DNA from: Clarireedia homoeocarpa
Lineage: Eukaryota; Ascomycota; Leotiomycetes; Helotiales; Rutstroemiaceae
Length of the DNA: 64,000 nt
NCBI GenBank assembly: GCA_001465935.1
Contig: LNKV01000010.1
Coordinates: 558,001-622,000, forward strand
Direction: 5' to 3'
A program made the position numbers and the translations under genes. Of this stretch, positions 11,142 through 21,587 are shown piece after piece (the stretch's first letter is position 1; each line of letters begins with the position of its first letter). The notes under the pieces are model-generated. The model saw nothing but the letters and a program-made list of their open reading frames with translations, searched no databases and was not told where the DNA came from.

Positions 11142-12542
11142 TGTAGGGGGAGATAATATTGCGTTTCGCTGAGCGTGCTGCTCAAAGTGGGCTGTCTTGT
11201 ACTGTACCTCTTGTTGGTTACGATTCGTCGTCCATCCTTTGTGGTTTGGCATTTGTCGCACGAGCTGTGTAGTCTGTCTGGATTCATTTATGAATAAATG
11301 AATCTAGACTGACATTTCTACCATTACCAATATTCAGTCCATGATCATTAATATGCCAACAGAAATGACCAATGCTCAAGGATCAAGTAAGTCAATACCA
11401 AGATCAAATCACATACCTGTGCCGAACAATCACATGCACGTGTGTCAGGCGGCAATGTCTCGTCATCTCACGCGCAGCTGGAGGTCGCAGCAACACGACA
11501 CAAATACCTAGTGAACTCGCATCAAAAACAAAGACGATAACTTACGATACATAGAATCATTCAATTTGTTGGAAAAAACTGTTTAGATTTACCCAGAGGC
11601 ACGCGCCTCACCAATACATTAAGCAACCCGCCATCGCCATTCAATCCACCTCATCTGTTACCTTCGCCTTCGCCCTCGCTCTCGCCCTCGTCATCACCTA
11701 CCCATCCGTCGCCATTTCCACTCACCGAAAGTACTGTACAGCCTAACCTTACAGTAGTATCATTGCATCGTAACGCAATAGCCGCATCTACCCACACCTT
11801 TCGTTGTGTCCTGCCATTTCTGCCTGAAATTCCTCCAAAAGGCAACAAACATAAAAGTGCCCTCTCTTCCCTATCCATCAATCCCATTCAAATCGAACCG
11901 AACCGGATCGAAAAAAGGTTACTCACATCTTCAGCCCGCCTTATTCGGGTACGCAAAACTCCACATTTTCTGCTATCAGTACCTGATCATTTTCCACAGC
12001 GGTTGGATTATTGGTTGGAGTTTGCATCGCCACTGCGGCTCTTTATTGTTTTTGGGCCGCAGGGAGGGCTGAGCTGAAGTTTTTGGAGGGGAGACTGCCT
12101 GGGGAGGTGTTTTTTGCCTTGGTTTTGCTGTGATGTGATGTATGTATGGTGGATGAATGGATGGATGGATGGCGTGTGAATCACTGCTTGGATTGATTGA
12201 ATAGATGAGCGAATGCTCGTGTGCTTTATATTTTACCTGCGAAGGAAGTCTTTCGTTTGAAGTTGGACGTTCCGAGTACAGACTGTATGTGATAGAGAAG
12301 AGGAAGTCGCAGTTTATTGCATCCGACTCTCAGTCATTCCATACACTTACTTCTTTGAGCGGTCGAATGAAAGAGTGATAAGGGTTGAGATATACCGTTG
12401 TCGATATCATTGATCTTCATTCGATTAGACGGAGTCATCTCTACTCTTGCTCTACTTTTTGCCTGTCATTTCATCTTCGGCATTTTCTTATCTCATTTCA
12501 GCATCTTATACTCCTTCCACGACAAAGAGGAAGAAGACAAAA
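11142..12542. other. intergenic region between HTD2 and the Arg/Asp-rich protein gene
   Basis: Contains a strong hairpin at 11276-11309 downstream of HTD2. Short CGCTCT/CGCCTT-type repeats lie near 11660-11690, and GGAT repeats near 12155-12170. The region 12370-12542 is pyrimidine-rich and is presumably the 5' UTR of the next gene. No supported gene. Confidence 0.5.
11276..11309. other. 15-bp hairpin downstream of HTD2
   Basis: GTCTGGATTCATTTA, then the loop TGAA, then TAAATGAATCTAGAC: 14 Watson-Crick pairs and one G/T position. It lies ~135 bp past the HTD2 stop and is probably in the 3' UTR. Confidence 0.8.
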
Positions 12543-13271
12543 ATGTCTCGCCACCACCAATCGTATATTCATCCCTCCTCTTCATCCACACCATTACACT
12601 CTTCCCGGCGCTCATCTCATCGCTCTCGTCCTCCATCCTCCTCCAGAGATCAAAAGCAACAGAACAAACCAAAAAATCTCCTCGCTACACTGTCGATGAT
12701 GGGGCTCGCCATAGGAGCGACGTTACTGGTTAAGGGCGGACCATGGAAATCGCGTGCCGCGGCGGCGGCGACGGTCGTCGGTTTGGAGACGGTGCTTGAG
12801 AGTGGTGGGTTCTTTGATGGGGAGGGCAGGGAAAAGGATAGAGAAAGGAGGAGGGATAGAGATGGAAGGACGAGGAAGGATAGAGATTATGGGAAGAGGG
12901 TTGGACGTGAAAGAGATGAAGAGAGAAGTAGGGAGGGAAGAAGAGATAGATATCTCGATCGAGATTATTGGGAAAGAGACGAAGAAACGAATATTAGAGG
13001 TGGTGAATGGCGCAATATAGATGAATGGGCAAATGGTGTCCGTGCTGAGACTCCTGATAGAAGATTTTACGACGACGACGACGACGACGATGAGGATTAC
13101 TATGAGGATTACCGACGACGACAGGGAACTAGAGCGAGGGCAAGAACATCAAGGAGAGGTCAGGACGAGGGAGCGGGAGCGGGAGACGAAAGTACGAGTA
13201 GACGGAGAAGGAACAGGACCGCAAGTGCGAATGAGAGGTTCGATGCAAAGTACGAAATTGAGGAGGTATGA
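12543..13271 (+). CDS. hypothetical Arg/Asp-rich protein with one hydrophobic segment
   Basis: Single exon, 242 aa. The first ATG of the open frame in good context (ACAAAAATGTCT) is at 12543; upstream codons in frame lack an ATG in good context. Residues 1-45 are Ser/His/Arg-rich. Residues 46-63 (LLATLSMMGLAIGATLLV) form a possible membrane segment, followed by an Ala run. From about 92 to 165 the protein is highly charged (RE/RD/ER dipeptides), then comes a run of seven Asp from a GAC repeat (13069-13090), then more Arg-rich sequence. I recognise no family. The composition and the membrane-like segment suggest a membrane-tethered disordered protein, but this is inference. The chance that the 3' end is spliced (a GTATGA follows the last Val-region codons) cannot be excluded. 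Confidence 0.6.
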   Translation: MSRHHQSYIHPSSSSTPLHSSRRSSHRSRPPSSSRDQKQQNKPKNLLATLSMMGLAIGATLLVKGGPWKSRAAAAATVVGLETVLESGGFFDGEGREKDRERRRDRDGRTRKDRDYGKRVGRERDEERSREGRRDRYLDRDYWERDEETNIRGGEWRNIDEWANGVRAETPDRRFYDDDDDDDEDYYEDYRRRQGTRARARTSRRGQDEGAGAGDESTSRRRRNRTASANERFDAKYEIEEV

Positions 13272-14986
13272 GAATCGATCGGTTTGGTTGATTGCTTTGA
13301 GGAAACGTGCTAGTGGGAAGTTGAGATGCAAGGTGGAATATCGTCTGGCTCCTTGGATATTACTGAGGACCGGAGAGGATTGATTTTCTTTTCGAACTTT
13401 CTTTTTCTTTTCAATACATAGGGTTTCTGAGCATGGATTATCGGTCGGAGGGGTATATGGATCTTCCTCGACAGAGGAGAGGATGATTTTCTTTTCTGCT
13501 ACAGATATTTTTGGGTGATTATTGGAATGGTGGAGAGTAATAGATTCGGATTGAAAGAGACAGACATGTGTATGTCCACTCTATGGCATGCTGACCCAGA
13601 AGCGAACTCGTTTATTGGTACTATATTAAAGATGACTTTGCTATACTTTTACATGGCACTTGAAGATATTCATTTTTGTGTGTAAAGATGACGTGAATTT
13701 CGTGTTGTGCAGAATCGTAAAATGATTTCGTTGTTGAGATGTGGTTAGTTGATAGATTGAAGATATAAATGATTTCTCAGCTATTAGATTTCTATTATAT
13801 ACATGCTACCTACCTAGCGCTTCCTCGCCGTCGGTGCTTCGAGTTGTGCGCAAAAGCAAAAGGCTCCAACGCCGAAAATAGATAAAGCCAGGCCAAGCCG
13901 AGGACGGATAAGCTTTAGATTATGTAATCAATCTTAGCGAGGGTCAACTAACTCCTTGACTCCTTGACTCCTTGACTCCTTGACTCCCTAACTCCCTAAC
14001 TCCTTGTCAGCTCATCATTTCTCCAACGAAATGTCTCGGGATTTAAGCAGTCTACATCCCCCTTCCTTCTGCGTACTATCTACGTACTATCTACTCATAC
14101 TTATCCTATGAGATGAGATGAGATGAGAACAGTTCACACCCCAATGCAATTGCAAACTGGCAATTGTGGCGGAGCAAGCAGTTGGTGATACAGTAGCGGT
14201 AATGGTCGGCTAACTTCTGTTGGTCACATCATCCTACCGCTGGGACAAGTGGGTGTATCAGAGCTGAGTTCGCGATACTCCCACAGTTTCACATCCTGTA
14301 TGCCTTACATCATTCATTGTCATTTCTCACCAAAGTCCTCCATTATCTCATACACGCTGTAAGATGCCCGAGTTTCAATCTCTCTTCATCCTGCTCTGCT
14401 CGACTGGGCTTAACAAGCTTTTTGAACGCGGATCGATGGGATGGGATGGGATGAGATGACATGACCTGGTATGCCATTCATGTATGTGCCGCTCGTATTT
14501 TGACTTATTTCCTTTCCCACTTTACGACTTCTCTCCTCCTCTTCTTCATTCACGCACCAGTGGATTGCAAACAATCTCTAGATAATATAGTATATTGTCG
14601 GGATTTGCTTCAGTCATTCATTTTTATTCAATCTGTCATTTCCGAATTGGCAGCGGGGTTCTGTTTATTTGTTCAAGTCCATTCCGACTGTTCCGGCCCT
14701 CTTACTATTATAAATGATTGTTTGCGCCGCGCATATACGAATCTTTTGAATGATTCCAAAGAGCACCTTTGATAGGGCTACATTACAAAAACACGATATT
14801 ACCATCCGGTCATCTTTACGATCCTTTGGCTTCGCGCCTACGCCACCGGTTGGTATAAGCCTTTACCAAGACCGCTGCCAACTAACTTTGTCTTGGTCAA
14901 TCTGATCTGATTTGACTTTCTTTTTGGATATCCTGATTTCTTTTAGTTTTTTTTTTTTTTTTTTGACAAATTATATATAATTCATA
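13272..14986. other. intergenic region upstream of the GH76 gene
   Basis: No supported gene. Contains an 8-bp tandem repeat (13952-14007), short GATGA/GGGAT repeats near 14109-14126 and 14438-14458, and an 18-nt T-run at 14947-14964 just before TATATAA and the GH76 start. The last ~150 bp is presumably promoter/5' UTR of that gene. Confidence 0.5.
13952..14007. repeat. 8-bp tandem repeat (CTCCTTGA-type) x7
   Basis: Four CTCCTTGA units, two CTCCCTAA units, then CTCCTTG. Confidence 0.85.
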
Positions 14987-16558
14987 ATGAAGGTTCATTC
15001 TTTGTTACTGCCTCTGCTGGGTTTGGCTGGTGTAAATGCTCTCTCGGTCGATCCAACTTCTTCAGGTATGTTCACTCCCACGGAATATCATTTACACATG
15101 TTAACATGGGCCGATAGATTCATTAAAAAGTGCCGCAAGGACAGTAGCAGCTGGTCTATTATCATACTACCATGGAAATGAAACTGTATGTATCTCACCA
15201 ACCTCATAACTTCAACTCCCCTCCTAACGCCTCCACAGGGCCAAGTCCCCGGGCTACTGCCACCTCCATACTTCTGGTGGGAGGGAGGAGGCATGTTCAT
15301 GACTTTGATCGATTACTGGCGTTATACCGGCGATACAACCTACAACTCCTTAATATCTCAAGCCATGCTCTTCCAAACCGGAGATGACGCCGACTATATG
15401 CCTGTCAACCAAACCAAAGACGAAGGAAACGACGATCAGGGATTCTGGGGAATGGCCGCCATGCTCGCTGCTGAATCAAATTTCGAGAACCCCCCTTCAG
15501 ACCAACCTCAATGGTTAGCCCTTGCTCAAGCAGTCTTCAATGAAATGGCCAGTCGATGGGACACAACCAGCTGCGGCGGCGGACTACGGTGGCAGATCTT
15601 CACTTTTAACAAGGGGTTTACATACAAGAATTCGATTGCCAATGGATGTTTCATGAATTTGGGAGCAAGGTTGGCGAGATATACGGGGAATAATACATAT
15701 GCCGAATGGGCAGAGAGGGTTTGGGAGTGGGAGCAGAGTATTGGGCTTATTGATAAGGATTATAATATCTATGATGGAAGTAGCGATACGGATAATTGTG
15801 CATCTCTTGATCATTTGCAGTGGAGTTATAACGCGGGGATATATTTGCATGGCGCTGCTAATATGTATAATTATGTGAGTCCCTCTCGTACCTGCCTCTC
15901 TTTCCCCAAATCTCTGGTCCACCGAATACAGCAAACTCGAATTCAAACATCTAACACCTAACAGACCAACGGAAACTCCACCTGGCAGCAACGCACAACT
16001 GCGCTCCTCACCCGCAGCGCCGCCATCTTCGCCCCCTCCACACCCCCCGTCATAATCGAGCAAGCGTGCGAAAACGCAAACACCTGCAACACCGATCAAC
16101 TCTCCTTCAAAGCCTACTTCACCGCCTGGCTCGCTAGCACTTCGGTGCTCGCCCCATTTACTGCCTCCACGATCTATCCTCTCCTGCAAGCCACCGCCAT
16201 CGGCGCCTCGACCGCCTGCACCGGCCCCAATAACGCCTGCGGCTTTAAATGGACCAGCGGCACCTACGACGGGAATACAGGCGTCGGACAGCAGATGAGC
16301 GCGCTGGGCGCGATTCAGAGCGCGATAGTGGGGGTCAAGGGAGTGGAGATTAAGGCGCCGGTTACGAATAGTACGGGGGGGACGAGTGTGGGGAATGCGG
16401 GGGCGGGCCAGGGGAGTAATGCGGGAATGAAGGGGATGAACGAGGATACAGTGAAGATTACGCAGGGGGATAGGGTTGGGGCGGGGTTTGCTACTTTAGC
16501 GGTGTTGTTGAGTGTGCTGGGGGGGAGCGCATTTATGGTTTTGGAGGGGACCGGGTGA
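14987..16558 (+). CDS. GPI-anchored GH76 endo-mannanase-like protein (Dfg5/Dcw1 type)
   Basis: Four exons: 14987-15065, 15118-15185, 15239-15874 and 15965-16558, 458 aa. The joins give an unbroken GH76 domain: signal peptide (MKVHSLLLPLLGLAGVNA), then DSLKSAARTVAAGLLSYYHGNET, GQVPGLLPPPYFWWEGGGMF, and the catalytic acid pair in GNDDQ (about Asp114-Asp115). Next come DNCASLDHLQWSYNAGIYLHGAA and the Cys-bearing CTGPNNACGFKW. The tail is Gly/Asn-rich and ends in a hydrophobic segment (VGAGFATLAVLLSVLGGSAFMVL), as expected for GPI attachment. Fungal relatives are plasma-membrane/wall proteins thought to transfer GPI-linked mannoproteins onto the wall glucan by acting on alpha-1,6-mannan. The family assignment is firm; the exact paralogue is not resolved. 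Confidence 0.92.
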
Positions 16559-17580
16559 GTTTGGTGGGGGGGAGTGGAAGTGAAACGGGGGGTTGGTAGG
16601 AGAGAAGGGATGGAATGGGAATGAAAATAGAGAGTTCTCTTCTGATACATACATACATACAGTTATGTGTAACCTCCCACTTTATGTACAATACTTTACA
16701 AGACGAAACGAAATGACGGCCAATGGGACTGGCGGGGACGTAGGACAGGGATCGGGACAGCATTTTCGGCGTTCCGTGGAGTTTCTTCTTCTTCTTTCTC
16801 CACGAAAAGATTCTTGGAGTTCGCGATTCAGGAGAATACAACAAAAAGAAGGAATTGAGGGAAGGAATTCTGCTATAGATGATTAGAAGGATGGATAGAT
16901 AGATAAGCTGGATGGATATCTATCAATTTCAATGAAGCAAATAAAGAAAGATATTTTTTTTATTTTTTTAATAAATCTATTATATTTCGTGATAATACGA
17001 TACGATACTGTACATTGGAGTCGAATAAATTATTTTTGACATTATTTATGTGCGAATAACTTAACAAACAGTTGGCATATCATCTAACGTTACATATCTA
17101 GAAAGTAGATAAAAATAACAACAATAATAATAATAATAATAATTTATATTACTTACTTTACTGTAAGTTTATTGTATGTAGGTCGGAGTTATACTCTATA
17201 TACACTGTGTAATGTATGTATGCATGCATGCAGCCGTAATATATAGAGAGTTAGTTACACACCATTTCACCATTTCCCCATTTCTCCGGAGGTTTCACCT
17301 TGTGATACTGTATAGTATATACGGGTATTTCCTGTACGCCGATGTCCACCTAACAATCCCATGTATCCATCCATCTAGGCCTCAGTATAGTATATCCACC
17401 TAACCCATCCGAACTCCTCTATCATACCCAGGTGCTAGAATCCTATCCCTAACAGCGCGCTCTCTCTCTCTCTCTTATAAACCCAACTCCACCCAACCCC
17501 ATCTCTCTATTCTTATCCCCCTTCCCCTTCCTAAGTCTACAAACCACTACTCCCCTCCCCCGACCCCCCTTGCTCCGCAA
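16559..17580. other. convergent intergenic region between GH76 and EME1
   Basis: Both neighbours end here. The segment 16940-17200 is very AT-rich with AATA repeats near 17125-17145. CT microsatellite (17459-17475) and C/T-rich sequence follow. No gene seen. Confidence 0.5.
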
Positions 17581-19817
17581 CTAAACATCCAAACTCCCCT
17601 CCTCCGTACCCATCCACACTTTCCAAATCCTCCTACTAACCCTCTCCCCAATGCCGGCATCCGTCCCTCCACCATCCTTATTCCTCGTCTTCCTACACTC
17701 CTTCAACGCCTCTGGGCCCTCTTTCTTAAACACTTCTAGCAGCTTCTGCGCGCTCGGGTACTCTGCTGCGATGCCTTGCGCCATGTTTGGCGTTACGCGG
17801 TGGATCTCGCCGAGCATCTTTTGGAAGGTGTCGAGGGGGTCGAGGCCGGTTTTGATTTGTCCTGACTGCATGCAGAAGGCTGCCGTGGGGGAGGTTTCTT
17901 GTTGCATTCTATAGGGAGGAGGGTTAGTTTGAGTTACGAGAGGTAGGAGGACGAGAGGTAGGAGGAGAAGAGGGAGGAAAAAAGGAGGAAAGGGGCAAAA
18001 CGGAAGGAAACATACTTATAAGGAATCGTAGAAATATGCACCGTAAACTTCGCAATCCACTTCGCCGAATCCGACGGCTTGACGGTATGATGAATAAACA
18101 CCTCGTGCAAAACCTGCAAATTCAACAACGCATCCTCAATCGCCTCATCCGCCTCAATATACCCCTCCGCCTTTGCTTTCTGCTTCCTCTGCGCCGTAGT
18201 AGGAATCTCGGAGGGGATGTGGCTGCGCACCGCGGCTTTAAATTGCCGGTCCGATATGTTTCTGTTGTGACGGCGCCAGGGGGTGAGGCCTTCGATTAGA
18301 TAGATTATGGAGTGAAATGGGAATTGCGTTTTGAGGATCGAGATATGGGTGTCGATGCTCTCGGCTTCTGTGGCGAGGGCCATTTCGACGAATTTCTTGG
18401 CGGGGACGTAGATGAGAATGTGCTTCTCCTCTTGCGTAGAGGCACGGATAGGTTCCCATATGTCTGTTTCGGCATTGAACCTAGAAGACACTGTGCGATT
18501 CCATTTCACGAGGTTTCCCGAGGCCGGCCATTCGGAATGTTTGCATCCCAAGTCATCCAGCGCGAACTTGGTCTGGCCCTTGACAGCAGCATCCAGACAG
18601 TCGGGTAGAAGAACCGTCATTTCAGGGAGCGAAACTTCTGGTTTGGTACGGTCGATGTTGATGCGGGCAAGATCTTTTGCTTTTTCTTTCTCCTTCGCTT
18701 TAGCTGCTTTAGCGTACTCTTTCTCGATGCGCTTTTGCTCTTTCTCGGCTTCTTGAGCTGTCTTCTTTTCGGCCGCTTTTCGCGCCTTGTCCTCTGCGCT
18801 CTCTGTCTTCTTGCTAGACTTCGCTCTAGCTGCAGCCTCCCCATCTGAATCGTCTATGTTCATGATTAAGGCCTTCCGGCTGTTGTTTCTGGCCGTTTGC
18901 TTATCATTTGGATCATCAAATTGTGTTTCCGTCGGCTTTCGAGGGTTTTCCTTGACTAGATGACAAGCGTTGAGACCCTCAAGAGGAGGCAAATCATCGT
19001 CTGAATCAAAAGGATCGCTCAGTTCATGTCTTCTATTGTTCGAGTTCGAGGATATGTTTGGCCTCTCAAACTCGTCATTTGAATTAAATGGATCATTAGA
19101 TTCCCGTCTTCCAGTGTCCACATTCGAAGGTATCCTTGGCATCCCAAGCTCATCTTCATCATCCACTATATAGGTTTGTCTCTCTTTTCCTTTTGTGCTT
19201 GCTTTCATCAAAATATCAGGCGAACTCGTAAATATTATCGGATCCGATATTGGTAATGAACCTGTTGTCCTCGACCTTTTCCATCCCGCCTCATTGTATG
19301 TTCTAGGACCCTTTGATTTTATAGGTTCAACATTTGACACTGTCCTTTTCCATGCACCGACTCTTGGTGCTTTATGCCTGGGTGGCGATAACCTTTGTCG
19401 CTTTGCTGCTGGGCTCGTAAATGGATCATCCGAATCGTCCAGAACGTGGATTTCCTTCTCCTTGCTTGGAACTTTCAATGATATATTCGTGCTCGATTTC
19501 CGATGCGGCGGAGTGTCATTGAGTACCGACCCAAGGGTTGTGTCAAAATCATCTGAAAGGAATGGGATTTGTATGCCATCGCCTACAGTGACTGTTGAAT
19601 AATTCTGGAATTTGTCCTTGACCGCAAGCGGTTCTCTTGCTTTTGACGACGTCGCAACAGGAAGAGTTTTCGATAGCTCGGAGCTTAACTGATCGTCGAA
19701 CTCGGCAAACGCATAGTTGAATTTATCCACCGTCTCTGAAGTAGTTGTCGTTATTTTTACTGTAGACTTTCTTGGAAGTTCTGGTTCGGAATCGGATATC
19801 TCGATTACCTCGGGCAT
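17581..19817 (-). CDS. EME1: Eme1/Mms4-type subunit of Mus81 structure-specific endonuclease
   Basis: Two exons on the minus strand, 19817-18016 and 17908-17581, joined across a 107-bp intron (donor GTATGT, acceptor TATAG) inside IPY-KMQQETS; 709 aa. The N-terminal half is disordered and acidic/Ser-rich and opens with VIEISDSE, a SUMO-interaction-like motif. Residues ~330-385 are a highly charged Lys/Glu stretch, probably helical. The ERCC4-like nuclease fold follows (about 395-600: PEVSLPEMTVLLPDCLD, HILIYVPAKKFVEMAL, HSIIYLIEGLTPWRR). The C-terminal part (FCMQSGQIKTGLDPLDTFQKMLGEIHRVTPNMAQGIAAEYPSAQKLLEVF) is the tandem helix-hairpin-helix region. I see no GDx(n)ERKxxxD nuclease motif, as expected for the non-catalytic partner. 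In fungi it works with Mus81 in the nucleus on recombination and replication-fork intermediates. Confidence 0.85.
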
Positions 19818-20356
19818 TGTTGGTGATTCCAGTCGGATGGTTTTTGGAGCGCAAATGTTATTGAAAGCATTGATTCAAAAGCGCTACCAAGGAAGTCAGG
19901 ATCCGATGATTGTTTGAGCGCTGGAAAGAGGGCATATGTTATTTCAACAGCATGACGCGAGCTTTGAATTCGTGAACGCGAAACCCCCACCGAGATTCTA
20001 CCAAGTTGACAGGTGATCACGTGTTGTAACTTTCTTATCAGAAGCAGTGGAAATGGAATATACGGAATCAAATTATTGTTCAATATTTTAAAAGTCTCAA
20101 CTAATAAAGTCTGTGTTGATGTCGTAAGACTTTTCAAAATCACTTGGCTACTCTTTCAGCAATAATTCCACATCAAGAATACTCACAGTAGAACGAGCCG
20201 CATACTGAAATCGTTGTTACTTCATAAGAATATACTCATTGTCCGTCTATCATTTTACATTATTACATATAGTCGTATATATTATCTCAGAGCATCATCA
20301 TTCCCATCCCTGTGCCGTTTCCTTCTGGATTCTTAACATCCTCCAAATCCAATCTT
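19818..20356. other. intergenic region between EME1 and SSP120
   Basis: Tandem minus-strand spacing of 539 bp: EME1 promoter/5' UTR plus the SSP120 3' end. Nothing else recognised. Confidence 0.5.
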
Positions 20357-21283
20357 TTACGCATTCCTCCTGAACTTTGCCGGTATATTTTGATCCACAA
20401 CCGACATCTTATCCAAAGCCGCAACTCTCTCTGCCTCGTCCTCTAGCTCGTCGTGTTTCTTGAAATGCGCGATATCCTCAGGGTGAATCAGGTCTTCTTC
20501 TTTGGTGTTCTCGTCGTGGTATCTATTGTCCATAAGTTAGCAAAGTCCCATTTCCAAGATTCAAGTGCAATTCCATCTGTCCCCATTTCTCCTCCTCACA
20601 ATTCCACCACAACTTGCGGCCCTCAATTTAAACCCTAAACCCATCCCAGTTCTCAATTTCACAACCGGATTTGAGGGAAAAAGCAACTCACTTCTCCCAA
20701 TGATGAATCTCATACTCCATCTCAATATCCCAATGATGACCCGGACCCAACCCAAAATCCGGCAAAAGTCCCGGACTTCCTCCCTGCCCACCGAAAGTCG
20801 AATACCGATCCCACTCATCCTTCTCCACCGCCCCATTCCCGTTTGTATCCATCAATCTCAGTATCTCTCTGATCAGCTCGTCTTTCTTTTCTTGCGGTAC
20901 ATCTTTTGCCGTCTCATCTTCCATGCCGTAGAACTTGAGGATTTCTGCTTGGTCCCAGAAGCCGTTGCCATCGAAGTCGTGGAGAGTGAAGAAGGAGCGA
21001 GGGTCGAAGTTGGCGATGTGGTGTTCTTCTGTTAGGTGTGTTAGGATGGGGTTGGTGTTCCGGTGTTAGGGAAAAGGGAGAAGGGAGTAAGATAGGAAGG
21101 CGATAAGAGGGAACGGAAAGGCAATGAAGAGAAGAATGTAGCAGATCACATACCAGCCATATGTCTAGTACCCCAATCCGCATCTGGATCAACAGTCAAC
21201 GGTTTCTGATGCGCGCCGCCATGCGCAATCGCCAACCCAGCCCAAGTCAACACCGCACCAATTCGTAGAGTTCGTGAAAGCAT
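20357..21283 (-). CDS. SSP120: Ssp120-like secretory-pathway EF-hand protein
   Basis: Three exons on the minus strand: 21283-21154, 21028-20692 and 20522-20357, 210 aa. Residues 1-21 form a signal peptide (MLSRTLRIGAVLTWAGLAIAHG). Two canonical EF-hand loops follow, DFDGNGFWDQAE (61-72) and DTNGNGAVEKDE (104-115), separated by a charged linker. A Gly-rich stretch (FGGQGGSPGLLPDFGLGPGHHWDIEMEYEIHHWEKYHDENT) and an acidic helical tail come next. The order, size and GHHWDIE-type block match the fungal Ssp120 family, lumenal calcium-binding proteins of the early secretory pathway related to nucleobindin/MCFD2-type cargo-receptor partners. All joins restore family-like sequence (MA-EEHHIANFDP; WE-KYHDENTKEEDLIHPEDIAHFKKH). 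The gene is divergent from ORC6, with 304 bp between start codons. Confidence 0.85.
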
Positions 21284-21587
21284 CTTTATCAATCAAACAC
21301 CCCGTAAATTAAACAATCAATAAACAGAAGAAGGTATGAATAAAAACGATAAAGTTACAGGAATCGAAAAGAACAGGAAATGTGGTCGCAAGTAAAAATC
21401 CCATTCATTCCTATCTAATCCCCGAGACAACGATCGCGCGCCGCCATTTATTTAAGCTTTCAGGGGTAAGCTCCGGGCCCCGACGTCAGTTGGGGTGCCA
21501 CGTACAGGGATTCTCGGGTTCAGGAAGGTTTTGGGGACGCGACAGTTATCTACAAAAACACAAAAATACAAACACACGCAAGAGAAA
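21284..21587. promoter_or_regulatory. shared divergent promoter, SSP120 / ORC6
   Basis: 304 bp between two divergent ATGs. An MCB-like ACGCGA lies at 21537-21542, 46 bp before the ORC6 start, and a CRE-like GACGTCA near 21482. The G+C-rich middle (21425-21500) contrasts with A-rich leaders on both sides. The function of the sites is inferred only. Confidence 0.45.
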
